Notes: a model not told the origin generated them from the sequence alone. 64,000 nucleotides of DNA from Ariolimax columbianus (GCA_036924085.1 JAVGWX010000011.1:36329710-36393709); one strand, 5' to 3'; positions 44,170 to 55,797 are shown, counted from the stretch's first letter. Translations and numbers: made by a program.

Positions 44170-44545
44170 GATGCGGGATCAAGATGCTGAGAAGCACATG
44201 AGATGTAGTGGTCAGCGACCCATAGCTGACTGCTAGCGTCACGGCCAGCGAAGCATAGCTACCAAGACCCTTCTACACCTCCACGCGGTGATCCTGGATA
44301 ACAGGCTGCAGCAGGGCAGACTAGCTAAGGAGAAGGGATCGAAGAGGGAATGCTAACCCGATACTCAAAAAATGATTGCTGAAGTCGGAGTGTTGGACCG
44401 AAAGGTGCAAAAATCGCAGCCAAGCTGTAAACTACGACACAACGCATTCCGTTCTCTGGACTACACACTGCTACTTACCCTTTCAGGGTTTGGTAGTGGG
44501 AGATTGAGAACGAACGAAGAAGAAGAAGAAGAAGAACACTTGATG
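44170..44545 (+). mobile_element. Long (GAA)n-tailed repeat, copy 2
   Basis: Near-identical to 32535-32910, from gcgggatcaagatgctgaga to a (GAA)n tail at 44515-44536. Both carry the sequence gggatcgaagagggaatgct at the same internal place. Confidence 0.8.
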
Positions 44546-44599
44546 CGGTTGGTCTAACAAGGAGTAAACACAAGACGGGCGGGGACGACGTGGGCTAGT

Positions 44600-45010
44600 G
44601 GTTAACCTCTTCTCCAAACATGCCCGAAAAAGGATGCCAGTCTTGTTTTGACCCTTACAATACGTTGTCTTTGTGTCAGTGCTCCTTCGAGTACTGTATC
44701 AGTAGTCTTCTTTGTAGCCAATGGGCTCAGCAGCATTTGTAAAACCACATCTCTGTTGCTTCCAAAGATCTGTGCACTTGCTTGCTGATTGTCCATGATT
44801 CATTTCCATACGGCAGTACTAGTTCCACGTAGCATCCAATGACTCTCTTTCTCAGTTCCAGCGACAAGGTTTTATTGCACAATATTTCTTTCATGGTCTG
44901 GAAGACCGATTTTATTTTGTAATTGCATCTTCCATCTGATATTATGTATGTTCCCAGGTATTTAATCCTGTTAACTTGTCTCAATTCAGTCACCTTCGAT
45001 TTGACGCAGG
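44600..45010 (-). pseudogene. RTE-like LINE C-terminal region
   Basis: The minus strand reads ELRQVNRIKYLGTYIISDGR, CNYKIKSVFQTMKEILCNKT, LSLELRKRVIGCYVELVLPY and GNESWTISKQVHRSLEATEM. The next frame continues SLASFFGH-like text. This is the YLG.YI..DG.C - I - LRK..I..YV...LLYG.ESWT order of RTE-like LINEs. No reverse transcriptase core. Confidence 0.8.
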
Positions 45011-46185
45011 ATTTTGTAGAGACCGGTATTTTTAGTCACTACCATCACTACGCTACTTTTTGTAATCACCCTGTATTTAATATACCCTGTCCCTTTGTTA
45101 CGTCACGTAAGAACTCATCCTGCTTTGCCAATAATATACCATATACAAAAGTGCAACGTGTGTTTTGTGGGTAATATTTGTCTTTTATTTACAAGACACG
45201 GGCTGTGCGAACAAGTCAGAGCAAAGATTTTAAATGGACGTTGACGGGGCTAATCTGGCGTGTGAGCGACTCAGCGGCAGGGAGCTTATAGTGCTTGTCT
45301 GGGGCGCATCGAAGAACTGGGTCAGATACAAGTTCTCGTCACGTTCCAGTCTCTCTGCTGTAAATAGTAACTTGGCTTATTAATTATGGATGGGAAGTCA
45401 ATGCGATGGGAAAGGAGACGTAGCTTCTTACTGTACGTGCCCTTTAATTCACCCTAAGTAAATTTTAAAATATTTTTAGCACCGGATATCTATTTTTAAC
45501 ACCGGATTTAGGGGTTGGGACGTCACAGAATAACCCACTTTTTAACTGTTGGGGAGCAGGTCGAACATTCTGCTTTCGCGAATGTCTGCTTCTGCTTTTT
45601 ACTGCATCTTATTTGATTTCAGCAATGAATTTCTTCAATCTACCTTGAACCTGTTGGTCCTTGGTAAGGAAAGTAGCACCTGGTTTCTACAGCAGCATGG
45701 CATTATCAATGCTGTCAGACGATGCAAGAACAACCAAGTTATAGTGTCGTTCTTTTCTATACTTCTATCTTTAACAAAGCCTTAACTTATTTATTTGAAA
45801 TAAAATTATATTAACCTGCTCTCCCCTTAACCCGAAATGGAATGTCCCGTTACGTCCCTGGGAACTCTGGGGCGAATTAAGACGCAAGTGTCGTTCTCAC
45901 TTCAGAAGAAAAAGGTCCAATCAAACGTACTGTCATGCCTCTCCTCGCATTGATACATGGGACCCTTACTAAGGAGGAAATCATAAGACCACTGGACTCC
46001 AATGCAAAACCGAAAGAATGAAAAATAGTAAGAGTTCTGAATGGGGCTAGCGACTTCATCATGTAAAACAAATTACTACAAAAACGACCACTGTAAAAAC
46101 TTGCAACTGATTTTGGTGCAGTCTTCTGACAGGAGGCCAGAAGCAGTGAAAGCCTCTTAGTCCGGTTTGACTGTAAGAGCGTCAA
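45011..46185. other. Unassigned intron sequence
   Basis: No recognised repeat or domain. Confidence 0.35.
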
Positions 46186-46330
46186 GAAGACGATAAAGAA
46201 GAAGACAGAAAAGGGAAAAAAAAGAAGAAGAGAAAAGCAGAAGAAGACGAAGAAGAAGAAGAAGAAAAAAGTAAAGAACAAACTAAAAAATTCAAAACAG
46301 GGCGGATGGCTCGCGACAGTTTTTTCATTG
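46186..46330. repeat. (GAA)n-rich tract with a shared terminal motif
   Basis: The GAA tract ends with aagaacaaactaaaaaattc and acagggcggatggctcgcga. A matching motif without the GAA tract lies at 51178-51240 (aaagaacaaactccaaacat, acagggtggatggctctgga). This implies another repeat family present twice. Confidence 0.55.
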
Positions 46331-46569
46331 GGAAGGAAGGAGAAGAAAGAAGATTAAGAGGAACTTAATACCGTCATCTTTCTAAAATTATATATTCGAA
46401 AAGAGTAAATGTCAACCTTTTACTGTCAACGTTACAAAGGCTTCTGGAAAAAATTAACCTCCCAGCCAAAGAGTTCTGCATGAAATAAACAAATTGAAGA
46501 AAAAGAGAATATGGTAAAAGCTAACAAAATAGACAAATGAATATTTGCATTAATTGAAAAATAATCATA

Positions 46570-47110
46570 CAAGAACGTAAGTTTACAGATTTAGGTCAAA
46601 CCATCACAGAAGATTCCCGAAATAAGACGGAAATTAAGACAATGAGTGCCTTCAGAGAAGAACGGAAATTGCTAACCTCAAAGAATATCTGAGAAGAGCT
46701 GAGGAAAATAGCATGTACTCGTATATGGTCAGTTGCACTGTACGGGGCTGAAACATGGGCTCTAGCAAAGAAGGATGAACAAAACTTGGAAACGTTTGAA
46801 ATGTGGTGCTATTGAAGAATGTAAAAAGTGAGTTGGACAAAAAGAAGATCCAATGACAATTTTCTCACTGAAGAAAATGCACAAGAACAAATAGTGACAA
46901 TGATAGAACGACGACGATTGAGTTGGATGGAACATAATATGAGACGTGAACGTCTTTTACAGAAGGTATAGAAGGCAAGATCCAGGAGAATAACAGAAAG
47001 GGATGAGCAAGACTCATCTTTACATCTCAGGTATGCAGAGACATTCAAGTACGAACCTTTGCTGAAATAAAGAGAGCATCGGCCAGCGGATAGGGCCAAA
47101 TGGAAAGACA
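46570..47110 (+). pseudogene. RTE-like LINE 3' third
   Basis: The plus strand reads GQTITEDSRNKTEIKTMSAF, RKLLTSKNI, stop, IACTRIWSVALYGAETWALA, KKDEQNLETFEMWCY, stop, then EENAQEQIVTMIERRRLSWM, EHNMRRERLL and AKWKDMLRQLYNQS. The same family as the minus-strand copy at 6490-7285. Stops at about 46691 and 46813 show decay. The 3' end passes into a 67-bp tandem array. Confidence 0.75.
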
Positions 47111-47345
47111 TGCTCAGACAACTTTACAACCAGTCTTAGGACTGACCAACCAGAGGACAGAATCAAATGGAGAGACATGCTCAGACAACCTTACATCCAG
47201 TCTTAGGACTGACCAACCAGAGGACAGAATCAAATGGAGAGACATGCTCAGACAACCTTACAACCAGTCTTAGGACTGATCAAACATACCATAGGATCAA
47301 ATTAAAAGACATGCTCAGACAACCTTACAACCAGTCGTAGGACTG
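47095..47345. repeat. 67-bp tandem repeat made from the RTE 3' end, about 4 units
   Basis: The unit starts aaatggaaagacatgctcag (first copy) or aaatggagagacatgctcag, continues cttacaaccagtcttaggac and ends ccaaccagaggacagaatc. The first unit is the terminal coding sequence of the RTE copy itself. Confidence 0.85.
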
Positions 47346-47412
47346 ATCAATTTTGTTTTAAATCTATCAAACCTATAATATTTTATACCGCTCTTCTTTT
47401 AACCTTGTTTGT

Positions 47413-47771
47413 GGGTGAGGCAAACTAGCGTCTGGTCAGGCACAACATACTGATCCAACATGTTAGTCACGGTCAGTCAAAATATACTGGCCGAGACCCT
47501 CACCTCGAATTCCTCGTAGCCCTTCGTGGAAACGGGCTGTTTTTAATGGCAACCTGGCTAAAGAGGAGAGGGATAGACGTGATCCCCGCAGTAGTGAGTG
47601 ACACGCAGATGAATCTAATCATAGCAGAACTGCCTGGAGGACCTCGGTCCAATTTCATCAGCATGCTTGGGACATGAGGAAAGCTACGACAACCCCCCCC
47701 CCCCCCCCACTTAACGTCTTTTTTAGGGCGCACAAAAAAGTAATCTTCCTTATTGTGAGTATTCAACACCG
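47413..47771 (+). mobile_element. VNTR-SINE family copy 6 with 11-bp TSD
   Basis: About 359 bp from gggtgaggcaaactagcgtc to gtgagtattcaacaccg. Flanked by accttgtttgt at 47402-47412 and 47772-47782. Holds two 37-bp units. The poly-C run at 47695-47708 lies in the body. Confidence 0.85.
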
Positions 47772-47782
47772 ACCTTGTTTGT

Positions 47783-48319
47783 GCGTCAAACGTTAATATA
47801 TCCAACTACAGTCAACAACTATTTTAAAAGTACAGGCGTTCCAGAACTATTTCCTCGTTTCAAACCGACTGTTTATTCGAATAATGACAGTGCTGTGTTG
47901 TATTGGACTGTTTTGGTTGATCTGTATGCACGATTTTGTCCTATATTACACTGTCCGCAAATTTGTGCTCTACAATTTCAATAATCGTGTTTTTCTATAG
48001 TCTTGACAGTGAGAAATTGGCTTATAGCAGCTATGGCTGTCAATCGACAGTTCTTAAACTTTAGTACAAATAGCACATTGTAACACCCATGGATTACAGG
48101 TGACGGTAACCCCTGCCTGTCCGAGAGTTATCGAAGCAATTAATGAGAGCAAAGATTAGTAATGTAAATTTGTCAAGATACTCGTGAGTGTGTATCACAA
48201 CCAGGATTCTACAAATATTATGATAAATGGTCAAAAACTGGAATAAATTAATTCCATTAAATATTTAGAAAAATATGCTGAACTGATAAAAGGAGATAAA
48301 CAGCGGACGCACAACGGAT
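47783..48319. other. Unassigned intron sequence
   Basis: No gene or repeat partner recognised. Confidence 0.35.
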
Positions 48320-48540
48320 ATAACGCTCTTCTATAGGCCGATCACTATACCGATAGAACGCGGAGTCCGACAGAGAGATACAATCTCATTTACGCTCTTC
48401 TATAGACCGATCACTATACTGATACAAAGTGCCGTCGGACAGAGAGATACAATTTCATCTAAGCTCTTCTATAGACCGATCATTATACCGATAGAACGTG
48501 GCGTCCGACAGAGAGATACAATCTAATTAACGCTCTTCAC
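48320..48540. repeat. 69-bp tandem repeat, about 3 units
   Basis: Starts at 48324, 48393, 48462 and a partial at 48531, each with cgctcttctatagaccgatc and gacagagagatacaat. Confidence 0.9.
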
Positions 48541-48745
48541 GTCGGCCATTGAGGAGGCCTTTAAAAACCTGGACTGGGACATAAACCTAGACGAGGAAAT
48601 GCTTACTCATCCTAGGTTGGCTGTTAACAGTCATCATCAACCACAGCGTCAAAGAAGCGGAAACAAGCCTGAATGAGCACATCAAGCAAACGTTTCAGTT
48701 GACCTACAAATCATTAGAAAGAACATCAAGATCGTGCTTAACACT
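48541..48745 (+). pseudogene. RTE-like reverse transcriptase fragment
   Basis: The plus strand reads SAIEEAFKNLDWDINLDEEM and LTHPRLAVNS, matching the A.EE.F..L.W..-NI.GE.LTHLRFADD region of RTE reverse transcriptases. The FADD box itself is altered or lost in a frame change, and NEHIKQTF-like text follows in another frame. Confidence 0.65.
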
Positions 48746-48749
48746 TTCA

Positions 48750-49080
48750 GCCCAAAAGGATATATGCACCTAGGAGATTGCTCCGTCAGAAACGTAAATG
48801 CACCTAATAGATTGCCCGATTAGAAACGTAAATGCACATAGGAAATTGCCCCGTCAGAAACGTAAATGCACCCAGAAGATTGCCCCGCCAGAAACGTAAA
48901 TGTACCTAGGAGATTGCCCGATCAGAAACGTAAATGTACCTAGGAGATTGCCCGATCAGAAACGTAAATGCACCTAGGAAATTGCCCATCAGAAACGTAA
49001 ATGCACCCAGGAGATTGCCCCGTCAGAAACGTAAATGCACCTAGGAGATTGCCCCGTCAGAAACGTAAATTCATCAATCT
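48750..49080. repeat. 34-bp minisatellite within an RTE copy, about 10 units
   Basis: The unit is of the form cctaggagattgccccgtca with gaaacgtaaatgca. It lies between two parts of the same RTE-like copy (48541-48745 and 49150-49645). Confidence 0.9.
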
Positions 49081-49149
49081 ACTTGCGCCAAGAGATCAGG
49101 AAATTCCACTCAATACATCGGGAGATCTCGTGAAGGATAACAGCGGGCT

Positions 49150-49645
49150 GACTCGGCTTCATCTGTATTAAATTTATACTGCAATAAGATGCGAATCGAC
49201 AGCGCTAGAGTTCACACCGTCAATAGCTTGGTTATTCCAGCCATGGTTCATGGCTGCGAGGTGTGGAACCTACGGAAAGCTGATGCAGATAGACTACGGG
49301 TTGCCCAACGAGCGATGGAGAGAAGAGCGTTGAAGATTTCCATTCGAGACCAAATCCGCAACGCAAAGATGAGACGTCGAACTTTCTTCACTGACGGCAT
49401 AGATGTCGCGTTGTTTAGAAAATAGAGATGGGTCAGCCATGTGGTGAGCATGCCGGATATCAGATGGACACGTAGAGCGGCGTCCTTGTGGCCCTACAAC
49501 TTCATCCGCTATCGCGGACAACCAAGGCTGAGGTGGAGAAATGGCCTGAAAGAGGTCCTGGGCCTAACATGGTACACCAAGGCATAAGAGCGAAATGAGT
49601 TTACCCAACATTTGTCTACCTGGCATCAGACACATATGCCTGATT
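49150..49645 (+). pseudogene. RTE-like LINE 3' end
   Basis: The plus frame at 49189-49425 reads VHTVNSLVIPAMVHGCEVWN, LRKADADRLRVAQRAMERRA and RDQIRNAKMRRRTFFTDGID. After the stop the sequence continues RWVSHVVSMPDIRWTRRAAS, GQPRLRWRNGLKEVLG and QHLSTWHQTHMPD. The pattern Y/HG.E.W - RVAQRAMER - I..E...RT - W.GHV.R - GRP..RW - is the standard C-terminal part of RTE-like LINEs. One stop splits it. Confidence 0.8.
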
Positions 49646-49669
49646 GAATACCGGGATTGAGAGAATTAA

Positions 49670-49864
49670 ACGTAAAGGTAGGAAGGAAGACTAACGTTTG
49701 CCTCGTGTTCAGACGTCTGGGTTCGAATTCGAGCTGCGACGGTCGGTCCATGATGTAAATTTTTTCCAGAGATCTCCGGGTTCATCGCTGTGAGAGACAG
49801 AGCTAAACGGGGAAAAGCCGAGGCGATGAAGTTGAGCCCTCGCTTAAAGTTTTTTTTTTTTTTT
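49670..49864 (+). mobile_element. Possible tRNA-derived SINE with T-run
   Basis: A box B-like GGTTCGAATTC lies at 49720-49730, about 40 bp downstream of a possible box A region, and the segment ends in a 15-base T run at 49850-49864, a potential Pol III terminator. It directly abuts VNTR-SINE copy 7. Box A is not convincing. Confidence 0.45.
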
Positions 49865-50186
49865 AGGCAAGTATACTGATCAGATATGCTGGTCAGGGTC
49901 AGATAAAACATACTAGCCAAGACCCTCGCCTTCCTCGTAGCGCTCCATGAAAACGGACTGTTTTCATGGCAGCCTGGCCAACAAGGTGAGGGATCGACGT
50001 GATCCCTGTAGTAGTGAGTGACACGCAAATGAAGCAAAGCATAGCACAACCGTCTGGATGACCACGCTTCACTTTCATCAGCACCCTCGGGATATAAGCA
50101 ACGCTGCTGCAACCCCGCCACTTAACGCCGTTTTCAGGGCGCCAAATAGATGAAAACTCACTCATTTGGGGACATTAAACAACAGA
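49865..50186 (+). mobile_element. VNTR-SINE family copy 7, 5'-truncated
   Basis: Starts within a 37-bp unit (aggcaagtatactgatcaga), continues through the cctcgccttcctcgtagcgc, ggactgttttcatggcagcc and cacgcaaatgaag body blocks, and ends cattaaacaacaga. Confidence 0.8.
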
Positions 50187-50439
50187 GGTATAGGTAAAGG
50201 TCAGCACCATGGCAAGATAACTCTTCGTGTACTAAGCTGCAGCTAATGCGAGATGGGTGGCCAGTTCCCTTCCTTGCTGTTTTTTACCTTCCCCAACTCA
50301 TACGTCAGGTATCAAATTACAGCTGGGTTGACTGGAGGAGCGGTCGTACCATGCACGAGTCACGGTCCGTATTTGTTTTCTGTCTGTCCGTGAACTCGAA
50401 CCTGTCACGCTATAATCCCAATCTAGTAAGCCAGCACAG

Positions 50440-51045
50440 TGTCGACTTGGCTCCACGTGTATATGTAGTGACGGAAGACCTAATAAAGACAAGACTCAAG
50501 ATGACAGCAGCCGCCATAGCAAGACTGAATGAGATTTAGAAAAGCAACATAAGCACTTGCAGCCCAAGTTAAGTTATATCAATCTTTAGTGTTGTCGGTT
50601 CTTGTGTACGGATGTAAGAGTTGGACACTAACGACTGATATGGAAAGAAATATACACGTTTTTTAATATAAATGTTAGGGAAGAATTTGGCACTTCCCTT
50701 ATAGAAAACATAAAACAAACGATTATTTGAGAGGTAAAATAATGTCATTTACTTGTCAACAGGAACTTCTTCTGTCAATAATAAAGCGTCGAAAACGGAC
50801 ATGGTTTGGGCATGTAACGAGACACAACTCCATCTTAAAATTAGTATTACAGGGAACAGTCAAAGGCGGAAGGAAGCGAGCAGGACAAAGAAAGTCTTGG
50901 ATTGATAACAACAAAGAATGGACGGGACATGATTGCTCCATACTCGATCGTAGATCTGAGAATAGAAGATTATGGAGGACTTTGTGTATTGCTGTTTCTA
51001 CCACGGCAAAGCTACGACTATTACTGGTTAAAGGATGATCGATTA
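50440..51045 (+). pseudogene. RTE-like LINE 3' third
   Basis: Fragments read TEDLIKTRLKMTAAAIARLN and EI in one frame, then FLCTDVRVGH-like text in another, then the frame at 50727-51038: IIKRRKRTWFGHVTRHNSIL, KLVLQGTVKGGRKRAGQRKS, WIDNNKEWTGHDCSILDRRS and ENRRLWRTL before a stop. The order I.TR...A..A...L - RR....FGHV.RH - L..TV.G.R - GQR..SW.DN...W.G is the RTE-like C-terminus. Confidence 0.8.
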
Positions 51046-52544
51046 ACTGATTGATTGAAACCTGCCAAGCGTGTTGTCAGAAGCGATTAAACGAGGTTAG
51101 GTATGCAGCTAGTTATCTCATCATGTAGAAACTTTAGGACACGAAAACATCAACAAATATGGACAAGTCAATCAAAAGTAAAGAACAAACTCCAAACATT
51201 TAAGACAGGGTGGATGGCTCTGGACAGTTTTTTCATATTTTTTGTCAAAGTGTAACCAGATTTGGAACCCCTGCCGTTACATCATCATTTCTTCTGTCAT
51301 ATTTCTTTTTTCTTTCGTTTCTCCCCTAACGACAATTTTTTTTTCTTCAAGCAGAAAATATGATAAAGCATTTTTTTCCCGACGCATTTTGGAATCAGAT
51401 ATGGCTGAATCTGGAACTTTCAAGAAAGAGAAGATTTATAATCGACCGTGAATTTCCTAGCCATTTCCAACGTGATCGATCACATTAATATAGCATAAGA
51501 TCAAAGTTCTATTTTCGGCGGCAAAATGGCTTTCACTGCCATTTTCTGCTTGTGTCACGGACGAGGGGAATTGAGAATTGAATATTTTCCGAATGAAATC
51601 GGCACGCAGTTTCAGATACAAACAGTATAGAGAATCACATTCTAAAATATGTCTTCGGTTGCGGAATAACTCAAAAAAAAAAGCCAAACAGTAGAAAGGA
51701 ACACAGGTTGATCTTGTCAATGGCATGAGATATCAGCGAAATCGGTCAAGGTCACTACAAGTGGCGCAGTGTGACACGAAAGAATACAACAAACAGCAAG
51801 AACAACGCAGCGTGAGGCAGAAAATTGACATAAGCTCCTCGCTCCATTTCACTGAGCATAGTCCCAACACGACATTTAGATTTCATACGCATTTCAGCGT
51901 ATAATACTGTATTACGCGATACGCTGCCAGGATACAAAACGGCAGTTTCATGCGAGAAATAATATCATCTAAAAATTGACTATCACAACGTCAGGAGCAA
52001 AGCCAGATGTTCTCCGAGTATCAGCTCTCGCCCTGTACTTCTCCACAGCCGAGTACACCGCGCCAGTTTAGAACAACTCTTCACATGTCAAACTGATTGA
52101 TGCAGCAATAAATAAAACTGGTCGGATAGTTACAGAATGTCTAAAACCTAATATAAGGTAAACAAATATTTCCCATAATACATAGATTTTCAACCTTTCT
52201 TGGTCCACGGCTCCCTTGATCTGTGCATACATCATCGCGGCTCCCCTCTATATTATACATATTGATGGTCTTTGGCTCATAATACCGAGCCCAATACTTT
52301 ACCCAGGCCACCGCTACACCCTTAGCCGTGGTCGGCGACGCCCCTATGAGCCGCGGCGCACAGTTTGAAAACCTCTGCCACTATTATGATGTAGCAGCAC
52401 CTTATACCCAGTAAAGTGCATCAAAAATTGAAATAGAGAAACATATAAACGACATAAGACACGCGTTGTGTGTATACCAGATGCAGCGAAATCTAAGCGA
52501 CGCTTTTTACAGTCAACACAGCCCATACAGACTAGTCCCAGAAA
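51046..52544. other. Unassigned intron sequence
   Basis: A repeat motif at 51178-51240 matches 46278-46330. Around 52195-52370 there is a stretch with the text ctttcttggtccacggctcc and ggctcccctctatatt, repetitive-looking but without a partner in this window. No gene seen. Confidence 0.35.
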
Positions 52545-52554
52545 ACGTAGTTTC

Positions 52555-52770
52555 GAAGATGGGAATGAACTGGGAGTTTCCCTGGATAAAACTGCAGAAG
52601 GAACCAGAGGAATGAACTGGCATTTTTCCCTGGATAAAACTGCAGGAGGAACCTGCTGAGGGGAATGTACTGGGAGTTCCCCTGGAAAAAACTGCAGGAG
52701 GAACCAGGGAAATGAACTGGGAGTTTCCCTGGATACAACTGCAGGAGAAACCTCCCCAGGGACACCCCAC
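52555..52770. repeat. About 50-bp minisatellite, 4 units
   Basis: Units contain aatgaactgggagtttccct and ggataaaactgcaggaggaa at 52564, 52611, 52664 and 52711. Spacing varies between 47 and 53 bp. Confidence 0.85.
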
Positions 52771-52814
52771 GCCTTGCGCAGCACGGAAGTCACTAAATAG
52801 AATCCGAGTTACCA

Positions 52815-53075
52815 CGATGCATGATCAACTTAAATAGATGGGGATACAGGGATGATGATACATGCCATTGTACAGCCACATGTAAGACCCAGGTTACCTG
52901 ATGATTTGCCCAAATTTTCTGGAAAATAAATGCAGTATTGATGACATGTTGATAGGAAATGACAAAGCAATCCACTTGACTGAACATTGGAAACATGATT
53001 TCTGACGTGATGCCCAGGACAGGGGACGTAAGTAAGCGTATAATGGAAGTGGAGCAAATTGTTTGTAGGGGTGTT
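52815..53075 (+). pseudogene. LINE C-terminal cysteine region, copy 2
   Basis: The plus strand reads LNRWGYRDDDTCHCTATCKT and, after frame changes, FSGK-I..DD and LTEHWKHDF. It is homologous to 40460-40700 (both begin cgatgca.gat.aacttaaa). Confidence 0.65.
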
Positions 53076-54130
53076 TTAGTGGCAACAGTTTGTCCGCAAA
53101 TGCGTTGCTAACCCCATTACAACCTTCCTTGTCGCCTGTGTCAACATTCCAGGAATGGAATAACCGTTATTTCTAGGCGAGGAAGTCTAGAGTTGATCAG
53201 CAATTCCTTGGATCTATAAAAAATATTGTTCGTCGGTTATGTGATCACATCTCACAGTGCCCGTTGACTCCAAGCTGCAAGCTTCGAGTTTTCAACTGTG
53301 CTGCAGTAGCCACTACTACATAGAACGAATTAAATTGTATGAACATATGCAAGAAATTCATATAATCGTTTGCACATGAGCACATGAGCACATGAGACCT
53401 GATTGTCCAAGTTCAGAGCAGGAGAAAGACCAAGTTAAAGATGGACAGACAGCCTGGTCACTCAATTATCTGTCACTGTATTATCCAAACACGTTCTGTG
53501 TCCTTTCCGTAGTCAGTTTTTGAGATAGAATAAGGGTTTACCTGCAAGTCTTGTCAAGTAAACTATACGAGTATTTGCAACATGACATAGATAGGTTGTT
53601 TTTTTTTTGGGGGGGGGGGGCGCGACTTACCTTGAACTCCGTGACCGCTACCGTTAAAACATCAAAAACATTTCCAATAACACTGGCTCTCCTATTGCTA
53701 ACCACTTTAATAATAGTCTTGGACACTAGGGCAAAGTAGACTTATAGTCCCTGGTATAGCCTTCTGCTTCTCCGATGATCTACACTTTATGGGTTGCCCT
53801 AAACCTTACGGTTTGAAAACAATCCACATGTTTACATTGGTTTCCCGTCTCATTGCACTCTCTTTTCCCATCCATTGCTTTTTATTTCTTTTTCTCTTTT
53901 TTTTTATTGTTTGGTCATCAAATTCAGTACCCATATATCTTTATACGCGTGTCTCTGGAAATCTGGTTGTGGTTTGCGGGGTTTTGTGTATTCATGTTTC
54001 GTCTGTTTGGCCTGTTTTCAATCATAATGACCATTTCCGGTTTTCTCCACTCTATTTCATAACTGGCACTCCGTGTTTCACTTTCCTGGCACATCCTGTA
54101 ATGACAGCGAACTTGTTATTGTTGTGAATT
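53076..54130. other. Unassigned intron sequence
   Basis: Poly-T and poly-G runs at 53597-53620. A 112-codon plus frame at 53789-54127 is hydrophobic and S/F-rich but unrecognised and without splice evidence. Confidence 0.35.
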
Positions 54131-54134
54131 CCCG

Positions 54135-54304
54135 CATTGAGATAGTTTGCGCTTTTTTGCGCCCTGAATAGGGCGTTAAGTGTCGGGTTACAGTAGTTTT
54201 ACTCACATTCCAAGAATGAAGATGAAGGTGGACTAGGGTATACAAGCGGATGTGCTATGTCTCCATTCATCTGCGTATCTCTCACTACTATGGGGTAAGG
54301 GGAC
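54135..54304 (-). mobile_element. VNTR-SINE family copy 8, truncated
   Basis: Contains gcgccctgaatagggcgtta, a gggttacagtag-type block and atctctcactactatgggg, then breaks off where the mariner fold-back copy 3 begins. The half of the body next to the 37-bp unit is missing. Confidence 0.7.
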
Positions 54305-54745
54305 ACACGTGTGCCAAAGACAATAGTGAAGAAATGGACAACGATGTTTAAAGAAGGACCTGAGTTAACGCAGCAATATGCGCCTGACCTGGTCTCGGAA
54401 GATCTTTCGGTTAACTCACGTCTTTCTTTAAACATCGTTGTCCATTTCAACATTTTTGTCTTCGACACACTTTTGTCACCATACACTGCCTGCATTCTGA
54501 AATTAATGTCAACTGGTCGACATTCTTCAGCTGTTAAAAAACCGGATCACCGCTCGCTGATCAACTTTGAACGGATTCCGTATCACCCCCGTCATGTTTT
54601 CAACGGTCTTCTGAGGAAACTATGAGTCGGAAAATGACATTTTGCAAACTTGTGCTGTTTAAAACCAGAAATGACGTCATCATGCGCATCGTACGTATGT
54701 TCACTTGTTGCAGTTTGGTCCGATTTCATTTGAACACGTCTCGTA
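54305..54745. mobile_element. Mariner-derived fold-back element 3, left arm truncated
   Basis: Starts inside the left arm (gtgccaaagacaatagtgaa), passes the same centre as element 1 (cagcaatatgcgcctgacct followed by the inverted cgttaactcac-type turn), and keeps a full right arm that ends tgaacacgtctcgta. The shared centre shows that elements 1 and 3 are copies of one fold-back ancestor. Confidence 0.8.
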
Positions 54746-54859
54746 TATACGGTATTGAACAAGATTACATCAATATTGAGACAACAATATACATATTATT
54801 AAGAGTTTGGATTAGACATAAACATACAGAAAAAAAAGACTATGATAATTGGGAAAAGT

Positions 54860-55510
54860 GACAAGAAACCATGTATGAAGATACAAATAAAAAGATCAAC
54901 TACTTGAACAGGTACAGAGTTTCTCCTATCTAGGTCATATAATAACTGAAAATGGCAGCTGTGAAAAAGGAATCAGAAAGAGAATAGGTATGGCCAAGAT
55001 GATATTCGACAAGATGCGACACACACTGACATCCAAACAGATAAATCCGAATTTTAAAATGAAAATTGTCATGTGTTATGTATACTCGTCACTACTTTAT
55101 GGCGCAGAAACATGGACAATGAATAACAAGTTAGAAACGAGTTATGAAGCTTTCGATATGGGGGTATTATATAAGATTGGGTCACATTTCTTGGAAAGAG
55201 AAGAACACAAATTTGAAGGTATTGAAAAAGTTGGAGGGTGAGAAAAGAGAATTACTGAACGAAATCAGTGTTAGACAGTTACGTTGTTTTGGCCATCTAA
55301 CAACACATACCTCCTTGTTGAAGACAATTCTGGAGGGTAGGGTGGAAGGCAGTCTTTAAGAGGCAGACAAAGTTTTAAGTGGGTGAATAACATTAGAAGA
55401 TGGACTGGAAAAAGTCTTTCAAATTGCTCCATTACGGGAAGATGTAGAGTACACTGGAGATCCATTGCAGTCGACCTTCTATGCGGAGATGGCATTTGAA
55501 CTGAACTGAA
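54860..55510 (+). pseudogene. RTE-like LINE 3' third
   Basis: Frames read FSYLGHIITENGSCEKGIRK, RIGMAKMIFDKMRHTLTSKQ, IVMCYVYSSLLYGAETWTMN, a frame change, EISVRQLRCFGHLTTHTSLL, KTILEGRVEGS, then RWTGKSLSNCSIT and VHWRSIAVDLLCGDGI. The YLG..I..NG.C - RI..A...F - LLYGAETW - FGH - G.RGRQ..SW - order is RTE-like. Frame changes disable it. Confidence 0.8.
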
Positions 55511-55797
55511 TAGCTGATGAAACAGCCTTCCGCGGACTAATGCAGTTTGTAATAAAACCTGGGTCAAGCGATGGCCCAGATGGGGCGGAGCAGAAGTGTT
55601 TTCAAACAGCGATCTACCTTAACCACTAACAACTATACTCGTTGATATCTTCTGAAAGTTACTACCTATGAATGGTCCGGCGGTGCAGGAATGTCGATTA
55701 AGAATAACTAAACGTAACTTACATTGTAAAATAAGTTGTTATTTTATTAAAAAACCAGCAGTACAGCTTTTTATGAAAGCCCTTCTGTCAGTTGCAG
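55511..55797. other. End of intron 2
   Basis: Intronic, ending in the acceptor ccttctgtcagttgcag (55781-55797). Confidence 0.6.

Noticed and set aside
53789..54127. 112-codon hydrophobic plus frame
   Set aside because: Resembles a membrane segment, but the F/S/L bias comes from T-rich DNA; no start context or conservation evidence.
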